This document shows positions 46,804 through 58,109 of a stretch of 64,000 nt of DNA, in pieces. The notes beneath the pieces were generated by a model. That model saw only the letters and a program-made list of their open reading frames with translations. It had not been told where the DNA came from and did no database searches. This DNA is from Paraphysomonas bandaiensis (Eukaryota; Chrysophyceae), in contig CBFFRP010000423.1 of assembly GCA_965644295.1 (NCBI GenBank), positions 186,001-250,000 on the forward strand. Direction: 5' to 3'. Positions within the stretch are counted from its first letter, which is position 1, and the number at the start of each line of letters is the position of its first letter. The position numbers and the translations under genes were made by a program.

Positions 46804-49800
46804 ATGCATATCTTATATGTATTGTTGAGTGCTCTATTGTCCCTTATATTTACTCGATCTGTGGCTATCCCCACTGAAGAGTATAATACTTTACGGGACT
46901 TATACTTCTCTACTCGAGGTGATTTCTGGACATGGAAAAGCGAGGCAGAAGCAGGTCCAATATGGGATTTTCAGAGCAATGGATCTTACACTGATCCGTG
47001 CAGTACGGACGGTGCGGTCTGGCAAGGCTTGACTTGCACGGATGCGGTGACTATTTGTCAGAATCAATCATGCAGTATCAGCGGAATCAACCTTTCCATG
47101 TATAATTTATCAGGTGTGTCCCAACATACATTTTCCATTAGTTTTGACACATGTTGAAGGAACTCTTCCCTCCACAGTTGCTATATTGAAACACCTCACG
47201 TCTCTTGACCTAACCTCGAATTCTTTAGTTGGTACAATTCCACCAGAACTTGGATTATTGTCAGAGTTGAAAGCTCTATCATTCTTTGATAATTCTTTCA
47301 CTGGAGAATTTCCTCGGGGGCTACTTTGCCCACAATCCCCAGGTCAATTGCATGCAATTAATGTGGACTTAAACGGCATAGAAAGCATAGCTGACTGCCC
47401 TACTCCTGTTGAAAATACATCATATCCATTGACTGCCATCTTTTTTGCTTTTAACAAAATTGATGGGCCATTGCCTTGGAATTTTTTCACCACTCTTTCA
47501 GCTTTGCAATATTTTGACGTATCTTTCAATGAAATCACTGGAAGTTTGCCTTCTTCTGTCGGCACGTTATCAAATCTAATATATTTTGACATATCTATCA
47601 ACTACCTGTACGGAACTTTCCCCTATGGTTTTCAGAATGCTGAAGATCTCAGGAAACTGTATCTGGAAGTGAACAGCATATCGGGAACTATTCCTTCTCT
47701 GATTGGCACTCTGAATTCCCTTGAATCATTTTACTTTGGTCATAATTTAATTACTGGTACGCTGCCGCCAGAGCTATCTCACGCAAGCCAACTACGGTAT
47801 ATTGTTGGTGAAAATAACATGCTTACTGGTTCCGTACCTCCAGCATATGGTTCGTTGACATTCCTCACTACCATGGAGTTCTCTGAAAACATGTTGACAT
47901 CTTCATTGCCACCAGAACTGGGACTATTATCTAACTTGCGCGTACTCAGTATGGAGTCTAATGCGTTGACTGGAGTTATACCTAGCAATATTGGAAGCAC
48001 CGAATTCACACAACAAATATATCTTTACAACAACTACTTCACGGGCAAATTCCCGACCCTGTGGGGTAACTTCACCGCTCTATTATGGCTGGACGTCAGC
48101 AATAATTACTTAGATGGCAGTATTCCAGAGACATTCACAGCGCTGTCAGGATTAGGAAGGTTTTCCGTTGCTAGCAATGCTTTAACCGGCACACTACCAG
48201 ACTTCCTCGGACATTGTAAAGATTTAGCCGTTTTGGATTTAAGTGATAATTTTTTCTCTGGTCGTCTAACGAAAGATATGTTTAGTTCTGAAAATTTGAT
48301 CGGTATATTTCTTCAAAACAATATGTTCTCCGGACCTGTGCCAGAACCAATGAGCTCTTTTCTTGCGAATTTATTTTTGTTTGATAATCGATTCACTTCC
48401 ACACTACCGGGATCGCTGAATAAACTATACTCCCTACAAACTCTTTTGATTCAGGACAACCAATTAACAGGATCTCTGGAGGATTACTTTAACAGGACGT
48501 ACGAATTATCATTTGATAGTCTCCAGGTAGTGGATTTAAGTGGTAATAAGTATACGGGTCCCCTTCCAAACCACATGGAGACACTACCCAGAATACTATA
48601 CTTGGCTCTTATTGGGAATTGTTTTACTGGCACGATTCCTGAGTCATTCTGCGAGGCGAAAACTCTCAACACGTTGTTATTGGATGGGCTGCATGCCGGT
48701 AGCAGCTGTCGTGAATATTTTTGGGATCCTCTTCATGTTCTGTCGGGCTACATAATAGACAGTGGTATTGTTGGAGGGGTGCCAGCATGTCTATGGGAAT
48801 CTAGTCAGCTGAAGATGCTTCATCTGTCGGGTAACAAGCTTACCGGCAGTATTCCCAAGACTGTTAATTGGGCAAGTATGGTCGATTTGAGCCTTTCGTA
48901 TAACCTGTTCACCGGAGAGTTACCAAATGCTCTAAAAGAGAGTAACATAGTTAAAATGGACTTAAGTCGTAATCGGTTTTCTGGGACGTTGGTCCACTCC
49001 AGCTCAGTTAATGCCAGCTCAAACTATGATAAACTCTATCTTAGCGAGAATAGGTTTTCTGGTGGTATTCCTGAACGCTACAAATCTGTTCGCCTTATAG
49101 ATATATTGAGTGGAAATATATTTCGATGTGAAAGCAGGAGGGAATTGCCTAGAGCAGACCCAGTAAGCGATTCGTACACTTGCGGTTCTGATGCCTATGA
49201 CACGCCGTTGGAAGTATGGGGAATAGTATGGGGGTTTGTATTCATTGCTGTCGTCATTATTGGTGTGCACACCAATCGTACTACGAGTGCTTTTATTGTA
49301 GATATGTACATGGAGGTACTAAAATGGCGCAAGGCCGCAATCACTTTACGCTTAGAACATGCACCAGAAGTGTTTCGACTTTTAAGAATTTTGCGGGATA
49401 TTCGCACACTTTCCTGTTATACATGCGCCTGTATTTGCACCGTGTATCTGTTTTTCTACTATTTCTCGAAAGAATATGGGGACATGGGGACTCATCAGTA
49501 CCAGTTTAGGTGGCGTTTTAGTGCTGCTTACCTCAGCAGCCAGGGAGCTGCAGCTTCTCTACTTGTCCTTTCATTTTGCTTGATGTACGCTGTTGTGTAC
49601 CATATCTACAGGATCACACGGTTGTGTGACTCTCTTCACGTCGTAAGCTGTGATACCTCGAGCTCAGCAATCAGAACTAAACCTCTTGCAGTTGTCACAA
49701 CGCGACAAGTTGATGCGGCGGCTTTTAAGTCCTACATTTGTGTCTTAGCTATCGTCTTCATCGATATGGGTGTCGTCCTGTTGGTGAAAGGCGCATTTAT

Positions 49801-50956
49801 AATTAAAACTCTGGATGACTCAACCACTCCTACAGAGAAAGTACTTTTACAGTTTGGGCTGTCTGCGTTTGACATTGTGTGGAACTCTGTCGTCGTAACC
49901 ACAGCCATAATTCGAACAGGAGATTTACTTCGCCCTAAAGTTCGAGTACGCTTGCGCTTTTTTCTTCTCCTATTTAATAGTTTATTTGCCCCTGTGCTTG
50001 CCACTGCATGCACGGATAGAAATTGCTTCGTAAGAGCCTTCACTGGCAACAAAGACATATCGACGTCGTCGGATGTTGTCTATTGCTCAGCTAAGGAGAT
50101 TGCAAGTCCTGAGTGTTATCAGTACGACTCAATTCACATGTCCACATCATTCGTGCCTCCGTTTACTTACAACTATCAGTGTGCCTCGGCACTTATTACC
50201 AAATTTGTTCCCGTGTTCCTATTCTCATATACCTTTCTATCGGTGTTGTTACCGACCGTGCATTATTTTCAATGTGTAAGAAGTAGAAATTCATCACATC
50301 GCAATGAGATAGGTGAGTCTTGTTCACTTTTTGTGGTGGATTTATTCAGGCGTGCGCGGGACATATGCCCAAGACCTTCCTATAACCCCGGTGTTGTTAT
50401 GTCAGACTTGCTGCATTATACCATTATGTTACTGACTTTTGGGGTTGTCAGCCCTCCACTTTCTGTTGTTATATGTGCCACTATTTCCGTGGCTGTATAT
50501 ATATTTGAAATGAGGATAGGGAAGGAGCTTTTGACGTGTGAGAACTCGGGTATTTGTAATAGAATCGATGATAGTACAAGCGTGAGTCCAATTGTTTCCG
50601 AGCTGGCAACATCATCCAAGTATTCGCCAAGTGATATTGGAAACTTATATGGGAATATAGAGACGAAATATAGGGGTGTGTGGATGGGGCCGTTGAAATC
50701 AATATGGATAGTGGTCGATGTGTGTTGTCTATTTTATGCCACCCTATGTTTTGATATGTCTGGCGATAGAACTGGATGGGTTCACGCACTTTTTACAGCT
50801 GTGCTACCCATGGTGGCTATTCCTGTTGTGTTGCGCATAATATTTCGACACAAGAAAATAATGTCCTACTTTGTTGCGTGTGATCTAACGAAGCTCGTTA
50901 CAAAGAGTAATACGGAAGCAGTAAATAGGACCTCTGTGGAATTGAGTACTGCATGA
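46804..50956 (+). CDS. Plant-style LRR ectodomain fused to a multi-pass membrane region
   Basis: Two exons, 46804-47113 and 47160-50956 (46-nt intron); 1368 aa. Residues 1-21 are a signal peptide (LYVLLSALLSLIF). A cap region follows (LRDLYFSTRGDFWTW ... WQGLTCTD). Residues about 103-770 hold some 25 LRRs of the plant-specific class, e.g. LTSLDLTSNSLVGTIPPELG and LQYFDVSFNEITGSLPSSVG. Instead of one TM helix and a kinase, about ten hydrophobic segments follow from residue 786, starting VWGIVWGFVFIAVVIIGV and including LLVLSFCLMYAVVYHIY and VPVFLFSYTFLSVLLPTVHY. A Cys-rich loop lies between segments (ACTDRNCFVRAF ... YNYQCAS). The tail is short, with no kinase, so it may be a receptor or channel-like sensor. 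Many N-glycosylation sequons occur in the LRRs. The membrane part matches no family I can name with confidence. Confidence 0.85.
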
Positions 50957-51800
50957 TACAATGTTATCTAGACTATTCATTTTAGCTTTAATGTTTCACC
51001 GTTACTCTGTACGACGTAGATAATATACTGATATGGTTACGTTGATATAATCATTATATATGCACTACTTGTTGATTTGTACAAAAATGGAGTAAGAGAA
51101 ACTAATTTCACTGCTAAATCGATATTTTATCGACTATTTTTGTGAACAGTACTTTATTGTAATAGTCAGAACCGGTTGATAAAAACGACCCCACCTCGTT
51201 GATTGTTGATAATTTAACAAAGTGCAACATATTCGAGTTTTTGCGATGTAACCAGAAATCATCTCTGCTTTCAAATATTGCTTCTTTTTTACTTTCGTTG
51301 AAGCTGAAGTTCATACTCAGATATGCATTGCGGAAGTTTGCCTTCAATTTTTTGGCTTTCAATTTTAGCGTACAGCAGGAGAGTTATGCAAACGATATAA
51401 TCATAATTTAAAATTTTAAACTACAGGCATAATATTGAGGCATATTCTAGTAGATATGGACGGGATTGGCGAATGTGAAGTAACAGTTGTTTCAACAACC
51501 CCCAGTAGCGAGGATGCTGTCTGTGTATCGACCTCTGTATTCTGTATCGACCTCTGCGGCCTATGCAGTTGAAGGTCTGTTCGTCAGTGCATATATTGAA
51601 TGGACACAATTTTATAAGTGTAATATAGGTAGTAGAATACCCTGGAGGAGGACTACTTGTGGCGGGAGCGACATTTTTGGTTCACCCAATTGCACTTACA
51701 TCACATGCCACTGCTCCAAACTACTACCAATTATGGATTTTTCTTGCGCAGATGTGTATGTCCTCGAATGCGAAACCACATAGGTTTCAGCCAGGTATAT
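50957..51800. other. Intergenic, no supported gene
   Basis: AT-rich then mixed sequence. A 98-aa ORF at 51487-51783 (Cys-rich) has no recognised relatives and no promoter context. Confidence 0.45.
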
Positions 51801-52320
51801 AATAAAGTCTGATTATTACTTTGTTGGCCCTTTACTAGTCTGATAGAGTGAAGCTAATTTATACCACAGTACTGGTGCACGAATAACGAAATCAGTAATA
51901 ATGTTATTCTACATCTACAAATTCTTTGTGTCAGTGCTACTGTAGGTAACGAGCGATATCACCCTCTATCTGTTACTGCGAGCACCATGTCAGGGGGGCG
52001 ACCTTTAGGTAACACCTCTGTTATACTAGAGGTGTGGGGACTATGCGCTTCGGAGTCGTGAGAGGCGAGACTGAGTTGTGTGGTTAGGGGGAGAAGGGCG
52101 CGCTGTAGGTGGTTGAGGCCGCGTGGGAAATGTGATAAGTGTTTGCCTTTTGTACGTGTTAGGAGTACGTGGGGGGGGGGCTTGAGGATTTCTGGGGGTG
52201 GAGGAGACCTGCTGAAGGAGGTTTAGTATTGGCGGGTTAAGCGTGTGGTGGGCTTGTGTGCTGGGGTGGGAGTGAGAGCTTGGATATGGTGTGGGAGAGG
52301 TAGTCGAATTCATTTGTTGA
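51801..52320 (-). mobile_element. LINE 3'-end fragment, diverged relative of the 58-64 kb LINE
   Basis: Starts at its 3' end with AAAGTCTGATTATTAC (same terminus as 58110 and 59758). It carries GAGCACCATG and GGGGGGCGACCTTTAGGTAAC, as in the LINE 3' UTR. Reading leftward it encodes LLQQVSSTPRNP and a Pro/Arg-rich tail resembling the LINE C-terminus LLQATSTPRTTL. Strongly 5'-truncated, frame ending SRLRSA. Confidence 0.65.
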
Positions 52321-52821
52321 AGGACGAGAATTTCGAAAAGTTGAAGGGAGGCTCGATTACAAAAGGAGGCCCATAAACTGAAGGAAGCGAGAAAGGAAAA
52401 AGCTTGTCTCCACTTCGAAGCCACGGTTCTACCATCCACTTCAGTTGGCATTATTGACACAAACCAAGTGGAATTGTTCCAGCAGACAGAAGACGATGAC
52501 ACTGAATTTCCAGTTGCAGTGGACTCGCATAGGCAGACTATACAAAGTGATTCTGGCAATCGTAAGCGTGCTTATTCCCCCACTTGTCTGATTCTTCAAC
52601 TTCAACATCTTCACGGAAGAAGAGCACACGGTCTGACAGGAGAACTAATCGTGATATCTTGGATGATAAGTACAACAAATCCATAGTCAAAGAGGTTGCG
52701 AGCACAAGCGGAACGTATTAAACTACCAGAGTGCATATTGAAAGTAAGCTGTTTGATTTTCTCACAAACATGACAGAAATGCACAGTGACATGGAAGTCA
52801 TGTTGAGTGATATGCAAAAGG
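52321..52821 (+). pseudogene. Decayed coding sequence, probably transposon-derived
   Basis: Plus-strand frame reads RLQKEAHKLKEARKEKACLH, then TNQVELFQQTEDDDTEFPVA and SHRQTIQSDSGNRKR. After a frameshift near 52590 it continues SDSSTSTSSRKKSTRSDRRT, then DDKYNKSIVKEV, and finally a stop. A terminal piece FLTNMTEMHSDMEVML ends where the next repeat begins. Protein-like composition but no intact frame; family not recognised. Confidence 0.45.
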
Positions 52822-53115
52822 TAGTCAGCAGATATTGTTCTGCCCACTCATAGCCAAATGCTTGTGTGGTACAAGGGACACTAATAAGTGTCACTTGTGT
52901 AGACGTCTTTGGGCCCTGACGAATAAACAGGCATCCGGGAATGGGCCCACCTCAAGGGCATCCGGGACAGGGCCCACCAGAAGGGTAACCGGGGTATTGG
53001 GCTGCCTGCTGAAGTTAAGCATCCGGGATGTTCACCTTAAGAACTCAAAACACCTGAAGTCAGCAGATGTCAGGTATATCAACATTCTGCTTGCTCCCTG
53101 CGTTTGCTTTGAGTG
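52822..53115 (+). mobile_element. GTCAGCAGAT-type non-autonomous element copy
   Basis: Starts (TA)GTCAGCAGATAT, followed by CATAGCCAAATGCTTGTGT, GTGTAGACGTCTTTGGGCC, CATCCGGGAATGGGCCCACC and ACCGGGGTATTGGGCTGCCT. All of these match 13229-13415. It then ends with TGAAGTCAGCAGATGT and TTGCTTTGAGTGAT, matching the complement of 12955-13025. Confidence 0.75.
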
Positions 53116-54392
53116 ATTGATGCTGAGTATGAGTTCACATTATTCGGTATCTGTGTGGCCAATGACCGAGGTAATGCGTCAAACTTTCCTCATGGATGCA
53201 TGGCAATGGCAATGATGTGATTAGACCTGTCATGTCTTCTCACACGTCTACTGCCTAGTCTTGGTTTCTCCTGACCCAGGTCATTGAGATTATATCAAGG
53301 CTCTGGCACTGTTCTCCAAGCAGTGTCAGGTACATTTGTGGTGCTTTTATGTTATTCTTGCTTAGTAGGTTTTCATCCGAGCGGGGAAGGTGCACGGTTT
53401 CCTACTAGTGTAAGTCACTCGGGAGAAGAGTGCAAGGTGGATGCATGTGCTGGACGAGTGCACACAATGGAGGGAAGACATTGGAGTCAGCTTGAATTTG
53501 TAACAGATTTTGGTAGATGTCTGTTTCATGCGTCAGTGTGCAAAATTGCACCAGTGAGACCGCTTCGTGACCGTGGGAGGACCCGGCGCTATAGAGCTAC
53601 TTTATTCTCCCTTCCAGACTACCTGCTGCTGTGAACACCACCTTGAAGAGGGCCCTAAAGATCTGCCGCATATACAGGAGACATATGCCGAAGACACCGA
53701 CCGCAAGTTGTTTGTGTTAGGACAAGTAGATTGGGCAGGAGCGTATGATCCGGCTTAAACACGCAACTCGTCGTATGCCCATGTAGCTAACTAAATCGTG
53801 TTGTATAGTTGAGCACTTGTCGGTGCATGCAATAGTAACTAGATGAGAGTCATGTTATGCATAGTGTCGCGCGAGTTGTTAGGTTGGTCGCGGCAACGCA
53901 CAAGCTTGCGCTTCTTAATAATCAGATTTTCAATATATGCAAAAGGTAATAAAAGAATAGTTGTAACACTTAATTAATCATTCGGTCTCCATGTATATTC
54001 CTAGTGGAGTGTCAATTGATTGATACTTTATACCGTGGTGATGCTTCCAGCCATTGTATAACGCCATTTGAATGAAGTTGTTGTACCGTCTTGCATTCTC
54101 TCCGTCGTCTACAGGACCATCTCTTGGTCTTTGCGTCTTTGCGTTGCAATGACTGTGCAGTCTATAAAGGAAAATACTTTGAAAAGGCTTGGTGGGTGGG
54201 AGTGAAGACGTGAAGACTCTTCTTACGTAGAAGCTTCAATCGAATCTTCTCGGCCATAAAAGGAATATATGGTTTCATATCTTTTTGCCCTCGTTTTAAA
54301 ATTTTGAGCGCGGGACAATATAGCCTCCTTATTGCCCGTGGTTAATTATAACCATATTAATTTTGTAATAAATAATATAAATAGAAGCTATC
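53116..54392. other. Transposon-derived and intergenic sequence
   Basis: 53284-53634 is open for 116 aa and overlaps a second open frame to 53758 (VLGQVDWAGAYDPA). Base composition is higher in GC than the flanks, as for the local mobile elements, but no domain is recognisable. At about 53880-53915 GGTCGCGGCAACGCACAAGC resembles the LINE-tail module. The remainder is AT-rich spacer. Confidence 0.4.
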
Positions 54393-54485
54393 AAGGAGAG
54401 AGAATGGAAACTATCGAAGAGAAAGCCCCTTTTTAGGGGTTGGGGTAGAAAAAGGGGCTTGTTCCTGTCTCTCTCCCTTCGTTTT
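54393..54485. repeat. Hairpin-forming inverted repeat
   Basis: AAGCCCCTTTTT at 54423-54434 pairs perfectly with AAAAAGGGGCTT at 54449-54460. An outer GGAGAGAG at about 54395 pairs with CTCTCTCC at about 54470. Could be a small foldback element; it lies beyond the 3' end of the gene at 54749. Confidence 0.7.
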
Positions 54486-54748
54486 TTAACATATTCTTTC
54501 CTGGCCCTCATATAATTTGAATGAGAGCTATATAATTAGACAAGATTTAGCAATACACACAGTAATTGTTCAATGATAAGTATTATTATATTACGGCTGT
54601 TTCATAGCATGTAAAATTTAAATTTTACTTAAACATAGAACGTGTACAGTGCTTACTTGATAATGCAATAAATAATGCAGTTATTGGTACTGTGTTCACC
54701 CGGATTTAGAAATACCAGCTAGAAATCGAATGAGACATAAAACACAAT

Positions 54749-55441
54749 TTAAGATGCCTTTGTAAGGTTCGATTTCTTGGTGACGGTTTTGCCCATCCCG
54801 AAATTATCTCCGCCAACAAGGGGAGCCCAGTAAGGATCCAGTATGTAGAAGACACTGTAAATTAAACAGTAGGAGCACCACTTCGATCCTAATGTTAGTG
54901 TGCCTTCTGTGACATACAACGTTGTCATGACAGCCCCTAGAATAGATATGTGAAGCAGTCCAACACGTAGAGGCATAAGAACGAAAAACACCAAGGCGAC
55001 AATGCCACTGTGAATTAAAATTTGATACATTTCTGCTTCAACACCACCCCAGCAAAGAGAAGGACCGTGAATAGAGTCGACAACATGAGAGCAATTGAAC
55101 TGGTACATCATACCAAGGATAGGTAAAATATGTAGTGCAGCAAGAGTTGAGCGATATTTCGGTAGTGCGTTGGAAGGATAGAAACATTGAACACAATGTT
55201 GTGATAAAACAACAAGTGGTATAATATATTTGGATACAGTATAATTAGGAGTCGAACATGATGATAATCCAACACGTCCATCTTCAATCCATAAAGTAAA
55301 ATCAATTAATTGTGTTAGTGTAAATGTGAAAAGATAAGCAGCACCCCATCGATCATAATTAAGATTTCTACGATATAAATAAATACATACACCCCATGCA
55401 CCAAGTGCGGCAGCTAATGATATTTCAGGTGACCAACACAT
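54749..55441 (-). CDS. Small multi-pass membrane protein starting MCWS
   Basis: Single exon, 230 aa. Six or seven hydrophobic segments run from LAAALGAWGVCIYLY to WCSYCLIYSVFYIL. The N-terminal MCWSPEISL, the early YDRWGAAYLFTFTLTQLIDF and repeated Trp/Cys fit a family of small uncharacterised membrane proteins with a CWS start known from protists, fungi and large DNA viruses (I believe DUF5765, not verified). Function unknown. Basic C-terminus (KTVTKKSNLTKAS) is probably cytosolic. The first 340 nt is AT-rich. Confidence 0.7.
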   Translation of the reverse strand: MCWSPEISLAAALGAWGVCIYLYRRNLNYDRWGAAYLFTFTLTQLIDFTLWIEDGRVGLSSCSTPNYTVSKYIIPLVVLSQHCVQCFYPSNALPKYRSTLAALHILPILGMMYQFNCSHVVDSIHGPSLCWGGVEAEMYQILIHSGIVALVFFVLMPLRVGLLHISILGAVMTTLYVTEGTLTLGSKWCSYCLIYSVFYILDPYWAPLVGGDNFGMGKTVTKKSNLTKAS

Positions 55442-55892
55442 GATTGATTTTAATTATGGTATTGATACTGATATATATGGACACTAGACACTTATATATA
55501 TATATGTAGACGTATAGATGTATGTGTCCATACAATCACATACATACATACATATACATACATACATACATACATACATAGTACGATAGACACTGACAAT
55601 GTCCACATACTCAAAACGAATATTCTCTCATTGTTCGTAGTATCTGTTGCTCCTCCTGGATAAGATCTCTTTTTGAAACTAAAACTGAAAAAGGTGTCGA
55701 TTAAAGATATTTCTGCCATAAGTCTTTGTAAAAAAAAATATAACTGCCAAGGTCTATCTATATACAGAGAGTAGAGGCGTATGACTCACACACACTCACT
55801 CTATGCATCGTTATGTATGAAATCTACCGTATCATATAAAACAATAGAAGAAACCTATATGGACACTATCTTAACATACACACATACATACA

Positions 55893-55928
<36 letters not shown>

Positions 55929-55968
55929 TAGGGATAGTAAACATTCTATTTAACATTAAATTATAACA
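55442..55968. promoter_or_regulatory. Shared spacer of divergent genes with CATA microsatellites
   Basis: (CATA)n tracts at about 55536-55580 and 55883-55922 and TATA-rich sequence separate the divergent membrane-protein and PKA-R genes. No PPE copy. The second tract ends about 45 bp before the PKA-R ATG. Confidence 0.6.
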
Positions 55969-57436
55969 ATGTCAGATAGTCATGTAAGTTCTACTTTCAT
56001 CTTCCCTATAAGAATATCAATAACAATGTCTCATTATTGTTGTCTAGGTTGCAGATGTTCAAGCTGAGTTACAACAATATTTAAATTCGAAAAATATTAA
56101 TGGATTATTTATACAAATTGTTGAAAGTTTATTAATTGAAAAACCAGCTAATCCTGTTGGTTTTATGATTGAATATCTTTATAAACAATTTCCTGATCAA
56201 GCAAAAGCAGCAAGTATTGGAGGACTACAAGACAATGCTGAGTATGTATATATATATATGTGTGTATGTATGTATATATGTGTATATATATATGTATGTG
56301 TGTATATGATGAAGTTAATTATTTTCTATTCAGATCTAAAGCTGAAAGTAAGGGTGAAGATAGCAAACCAACTAGTAAAGCCCCTGCTAAAGGAGATAGT
56401 GACAGTGAGGATGAAGAAGATGAGGATGATGTCGCAGATATTGTAGAGATGGCTCCTCGTCCTCAACCGAAATCGCGTCGCGTATCTGTCTCTGCTGAGT
56501 CAATGGACCCTAGCAAAATGAAAGCCCAGATGTCTAATGTCACCAAGATTGAAAAGAGTCCTGAGGTTGCTACACGTCTACTGGAGGTTGTCTCCAAATC
56601 TCCATTGCTTCGTACTCTCGACGATGATCAACGTGATATGATCGTCAAAGCCTTTTCAGGACCTCTCATAAAGCAACCTGGCGACGACATTATTGTCCAG
56701 GGTGATATTGGAGACATATTCTACCTTCTGGAGGAAGGAATGGTGGATGTATATGTCAGTAAAAAAGGAAATCCTGAGGTCAAGGTACACACATACACTC
56801 CTGGTAATTCTTTCGGAGAATTGGCGATCATGTACAATGCTCCTCGTGCGGCGACATGCCGTGCCCAGACAGAGTGTAAATTGTGGGCTTTAGATCGCGT
56901 ATCGTTCAAGGTCATTGTTGTAGCAGCGGCTATGCAGAAGCGCGAGATGTATGTTGGGTTCCTAAAGAACGTAAGTCTTGCTTTACCAAACATCGGACTC
57001 TTCTGTATGTGTGTTTGGAACTGTACGAATCTGACATGGTTTTTCCCAGGTACCTATACTGGAGACTCTCACTGAGATGGAAGTCATGACTCTAGCTGAT
57101 TCCATGGCTGAAGAGAAATACACTGACGGACAAGTTATTTGTAACCAAGGGGACTCTGGGGATTACTTCTATATTGTTAAGGATGGTACTGCAGTGTGCA
57201 CTCAGAAAGACTCGACAGGGGCTGATAAGGAAGTCGCTCGTTTACAGTCTGGAAATTACTTCGGAGAGATTGCGCTACTAACGGATAAGCCTCGCCAGGC
57301 AACTGTTAAGGCGGAGGGTGCATTAAAAGTACTTGCCCTAGACCGCGCAACTTTCACTCGAGTCATGGGTCCTATGGATGACATAATGAAGCGAAATATG
57401 GAGCAATACAATAAATACACAGCTGATAATGCGTAA
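55969..57436 (+). CDS. PRKAR: cAMP-dependent protein kinase regulatory subunit
   Basis: Four exons, 55969-55983 (15 nt), 56048-56241, 56334-56970 and 57050-57436; 410 aa. Residues about 6-55 form the dimerisation/docking helices (LNSKNINGLFIQIVESLL, KPANPVGFMIEYLYKQFP). After an acidic linker the inhibitor site RRVSV is at 118-122; a Ser at the P position makes it type II-like, i.e. a phosphorylatable substrate rather than a pseudosubstrate. Two cyclic-nucleotide-binding domains follow with intact phosphate-binding cassettes: FGELAIMYNAPRAAT and FGEIALLTDKPRQAT, each keeping the Glu and Arg that contact cAMP. The protein holds catalytic PKA inactive until cAMP binds; the docking domain implies AKAP-type anchoring. 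No catalytic subunit is in the window. Confidence 0.95.
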
Positions 57437-58109
57437 AGTTGTCAGGGTGTAGTTAGAATAGGACCATATGCACTTTCATCAAGTGGCAAGTGTCCGCAAT
57501 CCTTTTTGCTTAGATATCCGCGTGTTGTATGATTGGGTATGTGTTAAAGTAGTTAGTAGGTAGCTCAAGAATCAATGGCACTAAGGTGATCAGAAATTGA
57601 AATTATGACGAGACGTTTCAGTAATAAGAATTGTACGACGAGTAATAATAATCATACCGTAGTAGGTAGAGTGTGCTACTTTTGGGCCTAGTCAATTTGG
57701 TGAAATGTCCAAGTCGCACTAAAACATAGTTAAGGGGTTGAAAATCGTGTCATTGAATAGTTCATACTTTCAGTTTACAATTCTGATGAATATGTGTTTT
57801 GTTGTATGAAGCCATTAATGAATGAATGCAGAATTATATAATAACTTGAAAACGTTTTTACACCGAAATTAGTGTGACTAAGTAGTTATTTAACCAATCT
57901 AACTAGGCTGAACAATATTTCCTTACATTGATACTTTGGATTACTGGGCTGAATATAAAAGTTTGCACTACACTACATATCTATATATGAAGAGCCGGCA
58001 ACGTATTCTGAATATCTTGTATCTTGTAAAGCCCCTCTGACTAACCCTATCTGCACTTCAAGGGCTCACATCCATAGAGATCTTCTCCCTCACTTATACA
58101 AGATATAGG
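57437..58109. other. Intergenic with dispersed CTAGTC-type repeat, copy 2
   Basis: 57690-57905 contains GGTTGAAAATCGTGTCATTG, TTCATACTTTCAGTTTACAA and ACACCGAAATTAGTGTGACT, matching the minus strand of 42360-42515. No gene supported. Confidence 0.5.

Noticed and set aside
53284-53758. Overlapping 116-aa and 63-aa ORFs
   Set aside because: GC-richer open sequence without recognisable domains; treated as transposon-derived rather than a gene.
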